Below are positions 1-8,695 of a stretch of DNA of 64,000 nucleotides, one piece after another. The notes under the pieces are model-generated. The model had not been told where the DNA came from. It did no database searches and was given only the letters and a program-made list of their open reading frames with translations. Where the stretch lies: assembly GCA_964017195.1 (NCBI GenBank), contig OZ024895.1, positions 11,028,501-11,092,500 on the forward strand, read 5' to 3'. Position 1 is the first letter of the stretch; every line of letters starts with the position of its first letter. The DNA comes from Siderastrea radians. Its lineage: Eukaryota; Cnidaria; Anthozoa; Scleractinia; Rhizangiidae. Made by a program: the position numbers and the translations under genes.

Positions 1-1
1 T

Positions 2-22
2 TTGCAGTACGACAGTGAATAA
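2..22 (+). CDS. possible last codons of an upstream viral ORF
   Basis: One frame reads six codons and then TAA at 20-22, four bases before the phospholipase ATG. Tight spacing between late genes is usual in compact dsDNA viruses, so this may be the end of the next virion gene to the left. Six codons cannot identify a protein and the match could be chance. Confidence 0.2.
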   Translation: MQYDSE

Positions 23-25
23 AAC

Positions 26-385
26 ATGCCCACCAAGAGGAGGAGAAGGGGTATTAAACGGAAACGCCCCCAACGAGGAGGGGCCTTGGATGTACAAAAA
101 TGGATTGCGAAAACTGGCAAAGAATTTCATTGGCCCGGTTATCAGTACATGGGCCCTGGCACCCATTTGGCCAAACGTCTGAAACGTGGGGATCCCGGGA
201 TCAATCGCTTGGACCAGATTGCTAAACAACACGACATTGATTACAGCCGTGCCAAGAATTTGCAAGATAAATGGAAAGCCGATACCAAGATGATCCAAGC
301 CATTGATCGATTACCCGGCAAGAAAAACAAGACGGAACGGGTGGTCAAGAAAATCATGCAAGCCAAGAAACGTTTAAAATTGTAA
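26..385 (+). CDS. parvovirus VP1-like phospholipase A2 virion protein
   Basis: This 119-aa very basic protein starts at the ATG at 26. Residues 4-18 are an Arg/Lys-rich, nuclear-localisation-like stretch. A secreted-PLA2 fold signature follows: the calcium-loop motif YMGPGT at residues 41-46, then the catalytic HD pair in AKQHDIDYS (His69, Asp70, Tyr73) and a downstream Asp at 86. This spacing is the one seen in parvoviral VP1 unique regions and in PLA2 proteins reported from adintoviruses. In those families the enzyme hydrolyses phospholipids so that particles can leave the endosome. The C-terminal third is Lys-rich. It lies upstream of and on the same strand as the polymerase, and the two leftward ORFs sit between them. 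No catalytic residue appears missing. The family call is firm; the role in this element is inferred. Confidence 0.85.
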   Translation: MPTKRRRRGIKRKRPQRGGALDVQKWIAKTGKEFHWPGYQYMGPGTHLAKRLKRGDPGINRLDQIAKQHDIDYSRAKNLQDKWKADTKMIQAIDRLPGKKNKTERVVKKIMQAKKRLKL

Positions 386-409
386 ACATTTAATGACATG
401 TTGAGTAAA

Positions 410-415
410 AATAAA
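410..415 (+). promoter_or_regulatory. polyadenylation signal AATAAA after the PLA2 gene
   Basis: AATAAA lies 25 bases past the PLA2 stop codon, inside an A-rich run; another AATAAA occurs near 530. The position fits a 3' end signal for the rightward transcript. Confidence 0.45.
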
Positions 416-581
416 AATGAAAATGTCTCATTGGTATTCTGCAGTCTGTTCTTCTGTAGTTCGTGTTGAGTCTCAAGCAGGATTTGCGAGACAAAACCCA
501 TTGTGGTGTAGACAACATTAATCCTGATAAAATAAAAACAATATCACTTGTGTCATTTGATTGATGAGTTGTCAAGTTCAT

Positions 582-684
582 TGTTCTGCCAAAAATACGA
601 ATACGAATGTTCTGCCAAATACTGAGACGGATGTTCTACCAAATACGGAGACGATTCAATGTTCTGCCAAATACTGAGACGAGG
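582..684. repeat. short tandem repeats between convergent viral genes
   Basis: Four imperfect copies of a unit beginning TGTTCTGCCAAATACTGAGA, spaced about 26-33 bases apart, fill the gap between the 3' ends of the rightward PLA2 gene and the leftward acidic-protein gene. The region 386-687 holds no ORF of note. Repeats at a convergent junction might serve transcription termination, but nothing in the sequence proves it. Confidence 0.6.
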
Positions 685-687
685 GGG

Positions 688-1752
688 TTAAGACACTAAA
701 TCATACAATAAATCCACGCCCTCGTCGGATGACATGTCATGAACGAGGTCTTCAGGGGGCAACAATGCCTCCACATCAAAATCCTCGACATCGTTCATGA
801 CCTGCTGCCAATCATCGGGTGACATGTCTTTCAATAAGTCCTGCAAAAACGAAAGGTTCTCCCAATCAGGGGGTTCCACGACTTGCACGCCCCCCGAATC
901 CAAATCAATGAGAGTATGAGAGTCCGCGGGAGGTCCGTTTGTATTCACAGATTCCAGCGTCACAGGACCAGATTTCAAATAATCCGTCAGGGGGATGGTT
1001 AGTGTCAAAGGTCCTAAGCCCTTCAATTTCTCTCGAGTTCTCTTTTTCTCCACCAGGCGGGCTCGACGACACCTCTCTTTCTCCCTCAACAGCTCTCGAT
1101 GGGTCTCCCGATATTGTTGCTCATACGCCAAAAGCTGTTCCCGATGGTTTTCCCGGTAGCGCTTTTGCCTCTCCGTCGCCTGGGCTCGATGTTTTTCCCG
1201 GTAGAGCCTTTGGGCCTCCAGCAAGCGGTCTCGATTCCTTTCCCGGTAGCGCTTATCACACTCAGCCACGCGCTCTGGATACCTTGCCTTGTAGCGCTTG
1301 CGGGCCGCCGCCAGCTGTTTACGACGTTTTTCCCGGTAACACTGCTTCGACACCGCGATGAACTCTCGATTGTTTTCTCGGTACTTTTTTCCACTGTCTG
1401 GGTTTTTGGTCCGGTACCGTTTACATTTGGCCCTCATTCGGAGTACCTTGCTCTGACGTTTCGCCAGAAACCGTTGTTGAGTGGCGGCTACTCGGTCGGG
1501 ATGCCTGGCCCGGTACCTCGCTTGAGCGGTCAGTTGCTGCAGTTGTTTACGCTCAAGGTTGGGCAGTTCGTAGTCCTCGTCGTCGTCGTCGTCAACGTCG
1601 TCGTCATAGTCATCGTCGTTGGTGGAGTCATCGTCGTCGTCGTGGGGGTCATAGTCATCTTCGTTGGTGGAGTCATCGTCCTCGTCGTCGCTTTGATGGT
1701 AGTTCACGGGGGGTCTGTGACGGTGCCTGCGGGTCTCTCTTGCGCGGGACAT
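688..1752 (-). CDS. acidic/basic repeat protein of unknown function (viral)
   Basis: Leftward ORF. The upstream in-frame extension to 1851 starts at GTG, so I take the first ATG at 1752 (MSRARETRRH), giving 354 aa. After a short Arg-rich start comes an almost pure Asp/Glu tract of about 45 residues with embedded Ser/Thr. Then comes a long basic helical region built of about ten imperfect 14-16-residue units around the pattern YR-x-x-x-R-x-x-L/V-x-x-x-x-x-R. An acidic C-terminus with hydrophobic clusters (DWQQVM, LLYDLVS) looks like a transactivation region. No enzyme motif is visible. The mix of acidic tract, DNA-binding-like basic repeats and acidic tail suggests a regulatory or DNA-packaging protein. 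I do not recognise the family. It overlaps the next leftward ORF by 80 bases in another frame. Confidence 0.7.
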   Translation of the reverse strand: MSRARETRRHRHRPPVNYHQSDDEDDDSTNEDDYDPHDDDDDSTNDDDYDDDVDDDDDEDYELPNLERKQLQQLTAQARYRARHPDRVAATQQRFLAKRQSKVLRMRAKCKRYRTKNPDSGKKYRENNREFIAVSKQCYREKRRKQLAAARKRYKARYPERVAECDKRYRERNRDRLLEAQRLYREKHRAQATERQKRYRENHREQLLAYEQQYRETHRELLREKERCRRARLVEKKRTREKLKGLGPLTLTIPLTDYLKSGPVTLESVNTNGPPADSHTLIDLDSGGVQVVEPPDWENLSFLQDLLKDMSPDDWQQVMNDVEDFDVEALLPPEDLVHDMSSDEGVDLLYDLVS

Positions 1753-2080
1753 CGGGCGATGGTGGCGGTGCTGCGGGAGGTGTGGCAGGCCTCTTGAACT
1801 GGTACCGCCAATAGGGACAGCAATAGTCCAGGCCCTCGATGTACCAGTCACAGGTTAATTGGGGGTAACAATATTGGTGTAAACGAACGGCCTCTTCTGC
1901 TCGGCGTTTCTGCGCCTCGACTTTCTCCGGCTCGAGTTCCTTTAACCTTTTGGCAAAGTCACCAAAGTCTTCCTCCTCCTCCTCCAACTCCCTCTTCACT
2001 TTCTCCAAGATCTCCTCCACTTCTAAATCGAGCTCGAACTCTTCAAAGGTCTTTAACAAATTCTCATGGCCAGCGTCCAT
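1673..2080 (-). CDS. small acidic leftward ORF with Cys motif (viral, unknown)
   Basis: First ATG at 2080 (MDAGHENLLK), 135 aa; the frame stays open to a GTG at 2095, but ATG is the more credible start. The N-terminal half is a Glu-rich predicted coiled coil (about residues 10-60). Next is an aromatic/cysteine block, CYPQLTCDWY then GLDYCCPYW. The C-terminal third is Pro-rich and basic, ending KRRRGR. It is the first ORF behind the leftward TATA box. Small acidic first ORFs with Cys motifs occur as early regulatory (oncoid) genes in adenoviruses and adintoviruses. LTCDW resembles but does not match the LxCxE pocket motif. Its last 80 bases overlap the start of the neighbouring leftward ORF, so splicing, leaky scanning or frameshifting may link them. 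Function unknown. Confidence 0.6.
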   Translation of the reverse strand: MDAGHENLLKTFEEFELDLEVEEILEKVKRELEEEEEDFGDFAKRLKELEPEKVEAQKRRAEEAVRLHQYCYPQLTCDWYIEGLDYCCPYWRYQFKRPATPPAAPPPSPDVPRKRDPQAPSQTPRELPSKRRRGR

Positions 2081-2111
2081 GTTGAGATGACTCACCTCGA
2101 GGGCCGATCTG

Positions 2112-2118
2112 TTTTATA
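2112..2118 (-). promoter_or_regulatory. TATA box for the leftward viral genes
   Basis: TATAAAA on the minus strand, 32 bases upstream of the ATG at 2080. With the usual 25-30 base spacing, transcription would begin almost at that ATG. Confidence 0.6.
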
Positions 2119-2277
2119 GTCTCTCATTCCTTCCCGTGATGCACCAGGGACCCTAACTAGAGAGGGGGGAGGGGGGTCCCCCCACCTCGTTCCACCCCTC
2201 CCTAGGGCACCCCCTCTCAGGGGGGCACCCTGTTTAGTGATTGGCTCCTTCCCCTCCCACGTGACCTTTTGGTTCTC

Positions 2278-2285
2278 TATAAAAA
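2278..2285 (+). promoter_or_regulatory. TATA box for the polymerase gene
   Basis: TATAAAAA lies 34 bases before the polymerase ATG at 2319. Between this and the leftward TATA lie G/C runs, a CACGTG E-box at about 2258 and an ATTGG (CCAAT-type) motif near 2240. The 217-bp gap is thus a divergent promoter. Confidence 0.65.
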
Positions 2286-2318
2286 CAGAGCTCCAACCTC
2301 GAGTGAGTTCATTTGATC

Positions 2319-5300
2319 ATGTCCTCTCACCAAGAAGACGAAGCGGGACCTAGTGGCCTAGGCCACCAAAGGATGATGTCATTGCTTGGACTAGAGATGT
2401 CCGATTCAGAGCCAGAAGAGACGACAGCGAATTCCCCTGATGACATGGCGGACAGTGATGAGATTTGTGAAGAGCCGTTGGATCGCTTTGAACGGCAACG
2501 TACCTTTCAAACCCATCTCCTTCAACAAACTGGGGGAGGTTTGGATGCCAATACGGAGGGTGTCTTCGAGTTTGAACTCCAACCCTATGTCGATCGTTTA
2601 AGCAATCGTCTGGGAGTGCGTGAACGTCATTTCAATACCCAGTTACGTCAAAGGGGGAATTTCATTCCCAATCAGAACATCACGCAAGCTCTCCAAGAGG
2701 GGTTACGTCGAGCCGTGAATCAAGTGTTGACCACCACCACACCTGCCCTCCACGATCAAGATCGCCTGTACTTTACTATCGCCTCCAACAGACTCCATAA
2801 TAATTTTCAGGGTTGGGGATTACGTGCAGGAGAATGGCGCCAAGGCGGCGACCGTGTCGAGGCTTTATTCCAACGTTTAGCCCAAGCCTTGAATAGCAAT
2901 GAACAATTTGAAATGGACGACTCCTTTCAAGTCTCCATTACTCAAGTCCATCATGCCCCTCAAGGAACCGGCCGCCGACGCCAGGAGAAACCCGGACACC
3001 AGCCTCTACGAAATTTAATAGGCCAGAAACGTTCCATTATCCAGATCCAAAACAGGGATGATCTCTGTTGTGCCAGAGCCCTCGTCACCGCCAAAGCCAA
3101 AGTGGACAATCACCCAAAATGGGAATCGATTCGAAAAGGAAGACCCCTCCAAAAAGAACTCGCGTTGCTGCTTCATCACGAGGCCAACGTACCCTTCGGC
3201 CCTTGTGGCTATGATGCCTTGACCCAATTCAGTACTACTCCTTCCCTGGCCGGTTACCAGATCCTGTTGGTGGATGCCGACCGTTCTTTTCACATCACGA
3301 CCTTTGGTCCCCTTCAAGACAAACAATTGATCCTGTTGCACGAGAAAAGCCATTATGATGTCATTACCAAGTTGCCAGGCTTTTTCGGGTCCAGTTATGT
3401 CTGTGCCCATTGTTGGAAACCCTATGAAAATGAGGGAAAGCATCGATGCACCAAGAAAAAGTTCTGCAGAGCCTGTTACCAAAAAGAGTGTCCTGATTTC
3501 CTAAAGGCTTACCCTCGAGGCCAGAAAGCCACTCAACGTTGCCAACAATGTCATCGGGACTTTTTTGGAGACACCTGTTTCCAAATGCATCTCGTCAAGG
3601 ACCACGCCAGCAAACCCGTGACCAACCTAGACTCCTCCGTCTGCTTTCGGCGCCGTCGCTGTCCTAAATGTGGCAAGCAGGAAGTAGGATTAGACAAGAT
3701 TGACAAACATCAATGTGGGTATATTGATTGCCCCTCCTGTCATGAGTACGTGGACGGTGACACCCATCGTTGCTTTATTCAAATAGCCACTCAAGACAAG
3801 AAGAAAAGAAAGAGGAAACGGTCTGGAGGGCCTCGCGCTAAACGTAGGGCGGGTGTGGATGCCACACCCGAGGAGGAGGAAGACGATGAGGAGGACAGCA
3901 TACCACCCTTGCATGTCTTCTTTGATATTGAAGCCATGCAACCCCAGGAACAACACATCGCTAATCTCGTCGTGGCCGAAACCGAAGACGACGACCAACC
4001 CGTGTGTTTCCCTGGCGACCATTGCGTCCGAGATTTCCTGGAATGGTTGGATACCTTGACACTCAATGATACCCGTCAAGTCAATGTGTTGGCCCATAAC
4101 TTCCAAGGGTACGATGGCTACTTTATCATTCATCAATACTATGGTGACAACCGAATCGTCCAACAACTCCGGAACGGGTGTAAACTCTTGCAAGTCCAAC
4201 ACGATCGTATCCGCTTCATCGACTCATTGAGTTTCTTCCAGATGCCTCTGTCCGCGTTTCCCAAAACCTTTGGATTGACAGAACTCCGCAAAGGGTACTT
4301 CCCCCACAAGTTCAATCATCCAGATCATCAAAACTACGTAGGACCCATCCCGGCCCTCGATTACTACATGCCCGAAACCATGTCCCCCGAAGGCAAGCAA
4401 GCCTTGGAAACGTGGCATCAAGAGCAAGGCGATAAACTCTTTGACTTCCGCAAAGAACTGGTTAAGTACTGCAAATCCGATGTACGTCTCTTGAAAGAAG
4501 GCTGCTTGACATTCAAACGATTGTTTGAAACGCTGACGGGCTTCAACCCCTTCGACCACATCACCATTGCCTCTGCCTGTATCCGCGATTTACGGATGAA
4601 TCGCATGATGCCCAACAGTATTGCCAGTGAACCCGTTCGTGGTTGGAAGAACAATATCAACTACTCCAAGGTGGCCCTGGAATGGTTAACCTGGTGTGCC
4701 CAACAACAACAGACCATTCAACATGCCCGTAATGCCGGCGAGTATCGCATCCCTGGCACTGACTTCCATGTCGACGGTTTCGATGGCAGTACCAACACCG
4801 TCTACGAATTTCACGGGTGTTTCTGGCATGGGTGTCCTCGCTGTTTCCCCATTCGTCACGAAAGCCATCTACGTCACTATGATCGAACCATGCAAGATGT
4901 CTACGAGACCACCCAGCAAAGGATCCAACAATTTAGAGAGCAAGGCTTCACTGTCGTGGAAATGTGGGAATGTGATTGGTCCCGTCTCAAAGACACCTCC
5001 TTGGACATCCGAACGTACCTGGGGACCCTTGACTTGACAGAACCTCTGAATCCCCGTGACGCTTTCTGCGGGGGTCGTACCAATGCCGTGAAACTGTACC
5101 ATCGCGTGACACCCAGTCAACAAATACATTACATTGATGTGACCTCCTTGTACCCATGGGTGAACAAGACCTGTGTGTACCCCAAAGGACATCCTCGTTT
5201 CATCTTCAATCCGGGACACACCGACATCAGCCCCTACTTTGGCCTCGTCAAATGCAAAATCCTTCCTCCCCGTCACCTCTACCATCCTGTCCTGCCTTAC

Positions 5301-6425
5301 CGTCATGACTCCAAACTCCTTTTTCCTCTCTGTGCTGCCTGTGTGGAACAAGAGATGCCCAAACGACCATTAGACAGATGCGCAGAATGTGTGCACACGG
5401 ACGAACAGCGAGCCCTGACTGGAACATGGTGTAGCCCGGAATTATCTAAAGCGGTGGACTTGGGGTACGAAATCCAGTACATCTATGAGGTCTGGCATTT
5501 TGACGAGACGTGTGAAGGACTCTTCAAAGACTACGTCAACACGTGGTTGAAAATTAAGCAAGAAGCCAGTGGGTGGCCATCCTGGGTCGGTGAGGACGAA
5601 ACCAAACGCCAGCAATACCTTCGAGAGTACTTCGAACATGAAGGCATTCAATTGGAGTACGACAAAATCGAACACAACCCGGGGCTGCGTACCCTCGCTA
5701 AAATGATGCTCAATTCCATGTGGGGCAAGTTTGGACAACGTCTGAACAAGACCCAAGTCCAAACGTTTGATGACCCTCAAGCCTTCCACCGTTTTCTAGA
5801 TACCAGTAGTTTGGAGGTACGTCACGTATCCGTTATCAATGACCAATTAGTGGAGGTGCATTACCAGTACCAAGACGAAGACATCCCCGTGTCACCTAAC
5901 CTCAACATCTTTGTAGCCTGTTTCACTACCTGTTGGGCCCGGCTCCGGCTCTATGCAGCGCTGGAGAAGCTAGGGGAACGTGTCCTCTACTACGACACGG
6001 ACTCCGTCATCTACTGGACAGACGAGAATCAAGCAACCCCGGTCTTGGGCGATTACCTCGGCGAGTTTACGAGTGAATTAAAAGGCAACGATTACATCGT
6101 AGAATTTGTCTCAGGGGGTCCCAAGAACTATGGGTGCCAAACCCAAAAGGGTCACGTCGAGTGCAAGGTCAGGGGTTTCCGCCTTAACAGCGAAGGCAAA
6201 ACCCAATTGAATTACAACATCATGCGTCAGAATGTTCTCGACGAAATCCAGAAGCCACTGATGACACCCCGTCAAGTCCAAGTGGTCAAAACGCACCAGA
6301 TTGTCCGGAACGCACAAAACTACCAACTCTTCACCTTCCCCGAGTACAAACGTTACCAACTCGTATACGACAAGAGAGTCGTGGATCCACACACCTTCCA
6401 GACCTACCCTTATGGATACCAGTGA
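2319..6425 (+). CDS. polB: protein-primed-type DNA polymerase B (adintovirus/Polinton-like)
   Basis: Intact ORF of 1368 codons. The frame is open from a TTG at 2313, but the ATG at 2319 (MSSHQEDEAG) is the natural start behind a TATA box. Residues 1-210 are an acidic leader plus a region I cannot classify. Residues about 220-340 hold the conserved N-terminal domain seen in Polinton/bidnavirus polymerases, with Cys-rich zinc-finger-like segments to about 480. A basic linker follows. The 3'-5' exonuclease motifs are present: DIE (536-538), HNFQGYD (593-599) and YCKSD (717-721). HGCFWHGC (832-839) is typical of Polinton-type PolB. Polymerase motifs are intact: A DVTSLYP (from 940), B KMMLNSMWG (from 1128) and C YYDTDS (DTD 1226-1228). 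It would copy linear viral DNA from a terminal protein primer; that is family knowledge. No stop or frameshift is present. Confidence 0.95.
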   Translation: MSSHQEDEAGPSGLGHQRMMSLLGLEMSDSEPEETTANSPDDMADSDEICEEPLDRFERQRTFQTHLLQQTGGGLDANTEGVFEFELQPYVDRLSNRLGVRERHFNTQLRQRGNFIPNQNITQALQEGLRRAVNQVLTTTTPALHDQDRLYFTIASNRLHNNFQGWGLRAGEWRQGGDRVEALFQRLAQALNSNEQFEMDDSFQVSITQVHHAPQGTGRRRQEKPGHQPLRNLIGQKRSIIQIQNRDDLCCARALVTAKAKVDNHPKWESIRKGRPLQKELALLLHHEANVPFGPCGYDALTQFSTTPSLAGYQILLVDADRSFHITTFGPLQDKQLILLHEKSHYDVITKLPGFFGSSYVCAHCWKPYENEGKHRCTKKKFCRACYQKECPDFLKAYPRGQKATQRCQQCHRDFFGDTCFQMHLVKDHASKPVTNLDSSVCFRRRRCPKCGKQEVGLDKIDKHQCGYIDCPSCHEYVDGDTHRCFIQIATQDKKKRKRKRSGGPRAKRRAGVDATPEEEEDDEEDSIPPLHVFFDIEAMQPQEQHIANLVVAETEDDDQPVCFPGDHCVRDFLEWLDTLTLNDTRQVNVLAHNFQGYDGYFIIHQYYGDNRIVQQLRNGCKLLQVQHDRIRFIDSLSFFQMPLSAFPKTFGLTELRKGYFPHKFNHPDHQNYVGPIPALDYYMPETMSPEGKQALETWHQEQGDKLFDFRKELVKYCKSDVRLLKEGCLTFKRLFETLTGFNPFDHITIASACIRDLRMNRMMPNSIASEPVRGWKNNINYSKVALEWLTWCAQQQQTIQHARNAGEYRIPGTDFHVDGFDGSTNTVYEFHGCFWHGCPRCFPIRHESHLRHYDRTMQDVYETTQQRIQQFREQGFTVVEMWECDWSRLKDTSLDIRTYLGTLDLTEPLNPRDAFCGGRTNAVKLYHRVTPSQQIHYIDVTSLYPWVNKTCVYPKGHPRFIFNPGHTDISPYFGLVKCKILPPRHLYHPVLPYRHDSKLLFPLCAACVEQEMPKRPLDRCAECVHTDEQRALTGTWCSPELSKAVDLGYEIQYIYEVWHFDETCEGLFKDYVNTWLKIKQEASGWPSWVGEDETKRQQYLREYFEHEGIQLEYDKIEHNPGLRTLAKMMLNSMWGKFGQRLNKTQVQTFDDPQAFHRFLDTSSLEVRHVSVINDQLVEVHYQYQDEDIPVSPNLNIFVACFTTCWARLRLYAALEKLGERVLYYDTDSVIYWTDENQATPVLGDYLGEFTSELKGNDYIVEFVSGGPKNYGCQTQKGHVECKVRGFRLNSEGKTQLNYNIMRQNVLDEIQKPLMTPRQVQVVKTHQIVRNAQNYQLFTFPEYKRYQLVYDKRVVDPHTFQTYPYGYQ

Positions 6426-6730
6426 GAGACTCTCCTAAGAGTATACCAAGTCGTTGCCGTTCCTTGCCTCTTGGAGAGCTTGCGTGATGTTCTGATCCGG
6501 AATCAAGTTACCTCTTTGACGTACATCGCTGTCATCTGTGACTGTGGTTTGCATACTTCATTGCTAGGTGTAATGCGCTTCAATCATGTCTTCATTGATC
6601 ACAGTGACATGTTTTGCGACTATAATTGTGTCGTGCAGCTTGCTTGGGTTTTGACCATTTGAGTCTCGCGGGGCCTTCAGGAGCGCTTTTTGTCCACCAC
6701 GAAGGATCGTTTCTACATGGACACTCATCT
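6426..6730. other. non-coding stretch downstream of polB
   Basis: I see no credible gene, no AATAAA close to the polymerase stop and no repeat here. The short open frames have no features. It may be the inner part of the viral terminal region. Confidence 0.4.
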
Positions 6731-7040
6731 CAACTCATCTTATCAAATGGAACACTTATCTTATCAAAAGGAATACTCATCAAAAGGAATACTCATCAAA
6801 AGGAATACTCATCAAAAGGAACACTCATATTATCAAAAGGAACTCAAAGGAATACTCATCAAAAGGAATACTCATCAAAAGGAATACTCATCAAAAGGAA
6901 CACTCATATTATCAAAAGGAACTCAAAGGAATACTCATCAAAAGGAACACTCATATTATCAAAAGGAACTCAAAGGAATACTCATCAAAAGGAACGCTCA
7001 TCAAAAGGAACACTCATATTATCAAAAGGAACTTTAAGGA
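6731..7040. repeat. minisatellite with 16-bp unit AAAAGGAATACTCATC
   Basis: About twenty imperfect copies of the 16-bp unit alternate with a longer variant containing CACTCATATTATC, giving a higher-order pattern of about 50-65 bp. Frames reading through it (KEYSSKG-type peptides) are open only because the unit lacks stops; they are not genes. Tandem arrays are common near the terminal repeats of Polinton and adintovirus elements, so this may lie in the element's end. The left end is outside the window, so this cannot be tested here. Confidence 0.85.
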
Positions 7041-7402
7041 ATAGTCATCAAACGATTACGTGAAATGGAACACTCATATTAAAAAAAAGGAACTAATAGG
7101 ATACCTCCATTTACTTCTCTTCCATTGGTTCATCTTCGCTGCATAAGAAAGATTCATTGGATCAAGGTCAGAGTCCATCTCACCTTCCTACCAACATGGG
7201 ATTTCCCCTATTTCACTCAATAGTCCTCCAAAAGCGTCTCCTTCCTTATTAAAGAGGCGACGCTTCCCTTGTGACATGGAACTCTCATCATCTGCAAGCC
7301 ATGGATTATTTCTTCCACATTAAAATATTTTGTTTCCAACTTACAAATGCCTTTTCTTTGACTGAAAGACCACCCCCGTTCCAAAAATTGGACTTTGGAC
7401 TT

Positions 7403-7578
7403 TGAGCCCGCGTTTTCTCCGCGGTTTTACTTCCCCTTGAGCCCACGATCCATTTTTCCTACTCGTCAGCGGTTTCCCCTTCCAAATCACGTGACTTCCG
7501 GTTCCATGAGCCCGCGATCCCTTTTTTTCCACTGGTCAGCGGTTTCCCATCCTAAAAACACGTGACTTCCGGTTCCGG
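7403..7578. repeat. 2.5-copy 70-bp repeat with E-box plus ETS motif
   Basis: Two full units (7439-7507 and 7508-7578) and a partial one share GAGCCCRCGATCC, GTCAGCGGTTTCCC and CACGTGACTTCCGGTTCC. The last is an E-box (CACGTG) directly joined to an ETS core (ACTTCCGG). Duplicated activator sites look like a viral enhancer or promoter, or the edge of a terminal repeat. The flanking 7041-7402 has no gene. Strand of action unknown. Confidence 0.6.
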
Positions 7579-7898
7579 TCATGACGTTATCCCTACATCA
7601 AAACGAGGCAAAGTGCCCCATATAGACATACCTTACTACTCCAGACGGAAACAAAGGAAGCAAGTAGTGTCCTGCTAATTCGAAACGACACGACTTGGGT
7701 GCAGTATACCTCACTATTGAACGGTTGGCTGGGAACAATCGGATGACGGAAATGAAATTGTTCGGACAATAGAAAGTCATTGTGCCGTGTGACATAAATC
7801 TGAATCGCATACTTAAAAGGAAATTACGTACAGAAAACCACGACCATAGCAGCAGCAAGTGGATACGTCTTATCCAGAGGGTATAGAAATGTTCCAGT

Positions 7899-8695
7899 GT
7901 GCTTTTTGGCGAGAAACCGGCTGCCGAGGGCGATCTCAGAGAGGCGAGTACAATGGATATCGATTCCCAAATCCGATCTCTTGCTCATGAATTAGGCCAT
8001 CTCGATGTGATATCTAAGCTAAGTACTTGTGATATGGTAGCTCTTGGAGCCAAATATCACGCGAATTGCCTAGCAGTGCTGTACAACCAAGCGCGAGAAC
8101 GTGTCAAAGAAAAGTCATCCGAAAAGAACAGCTAAGCTATGGCCCGTACTATTACCCTAGCCGAATTTATTTGCCAAATACAAGATTCTAGAAAGGAACA
8201 ACCACATACTACCTTTTTAAACTCTCTGACTTGAAAAAAGAATGGTTTAAGAGGCTAGCGCAACAAGGCGTGGTGGAGGAAACGCAAGAGATACACTCTA
8301 GGCGTCCAAAGGAAAAGTTAATGGCAGCTGTTCCTGGATTGACCGCTCACGCCAAAGGTAGAGAGGTGTTGCTGGCGTTTGATGAAGATATAGGACCCAG
8401 GACGCTCTTAATCTACATGTAAAGGGCACCACATATCAAGGAGTATACGTATGGGGACAAGCGACCATTACAGAGCCTGTGCTTCCTGACCCCACAGATT
8501 GGGGCTGGACTCTCGACAGAGAAGGGAAGATGAAACCACAATGGACCACCCTACCAGCAGCGGCTGTCAGCTGTAACTGAGGAGCTGGTCTATTGTGGCT
8601 GCAAGAAGAATTGTGGCAAAAGATGCAAATGCGTAGAAGCAGATCTTCCGTGCACCTCTCTTTGTATGTGTGATGGGCAGTGCGTTCGTGTTTAA
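7899..8695 (+). pseudogene. decayed anthozoan multicopy ORF with CXC-like cysteine-rich end
   Basis: Coding similarity runs through several frames. 7899-8135 reads an intact 78-aa piece (KLSTCDMVALGAKYH, then CLAVLYNQARE). 8150-8400 continues in shifted frames (LAEF, ELGH-type helices, GREVLLAFDEDIG). 8405-8695 ends with WTTLPAAAVSC and a Cys-rich module, YCGCKKNCGKRCKC then CTSLCMCDGQC, before a TAA. I recall similar ORFs as a multicopy family in cnidarian genomes; the Cys spacing resembles TSO1/tesmin CXC domains that bind DNA. At least two frame breaks and a missing middle segment make this a relic. Function of the family is unknown to me. Confidence 0.55.

Noticed and set aside
939..1797. 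Plus-strand open frames opposite the viral leftward protein
   Set aside because: They are the antisense of the repetitive Arg/Tyr/Glu and poly-Asp coding region; composition explains them.
6626..7063. Long open frames reading KEYSSKG-type repeats
   Set aside because: They only translate the 16-bp minisatellite, whose unit lacks stops in several frames.
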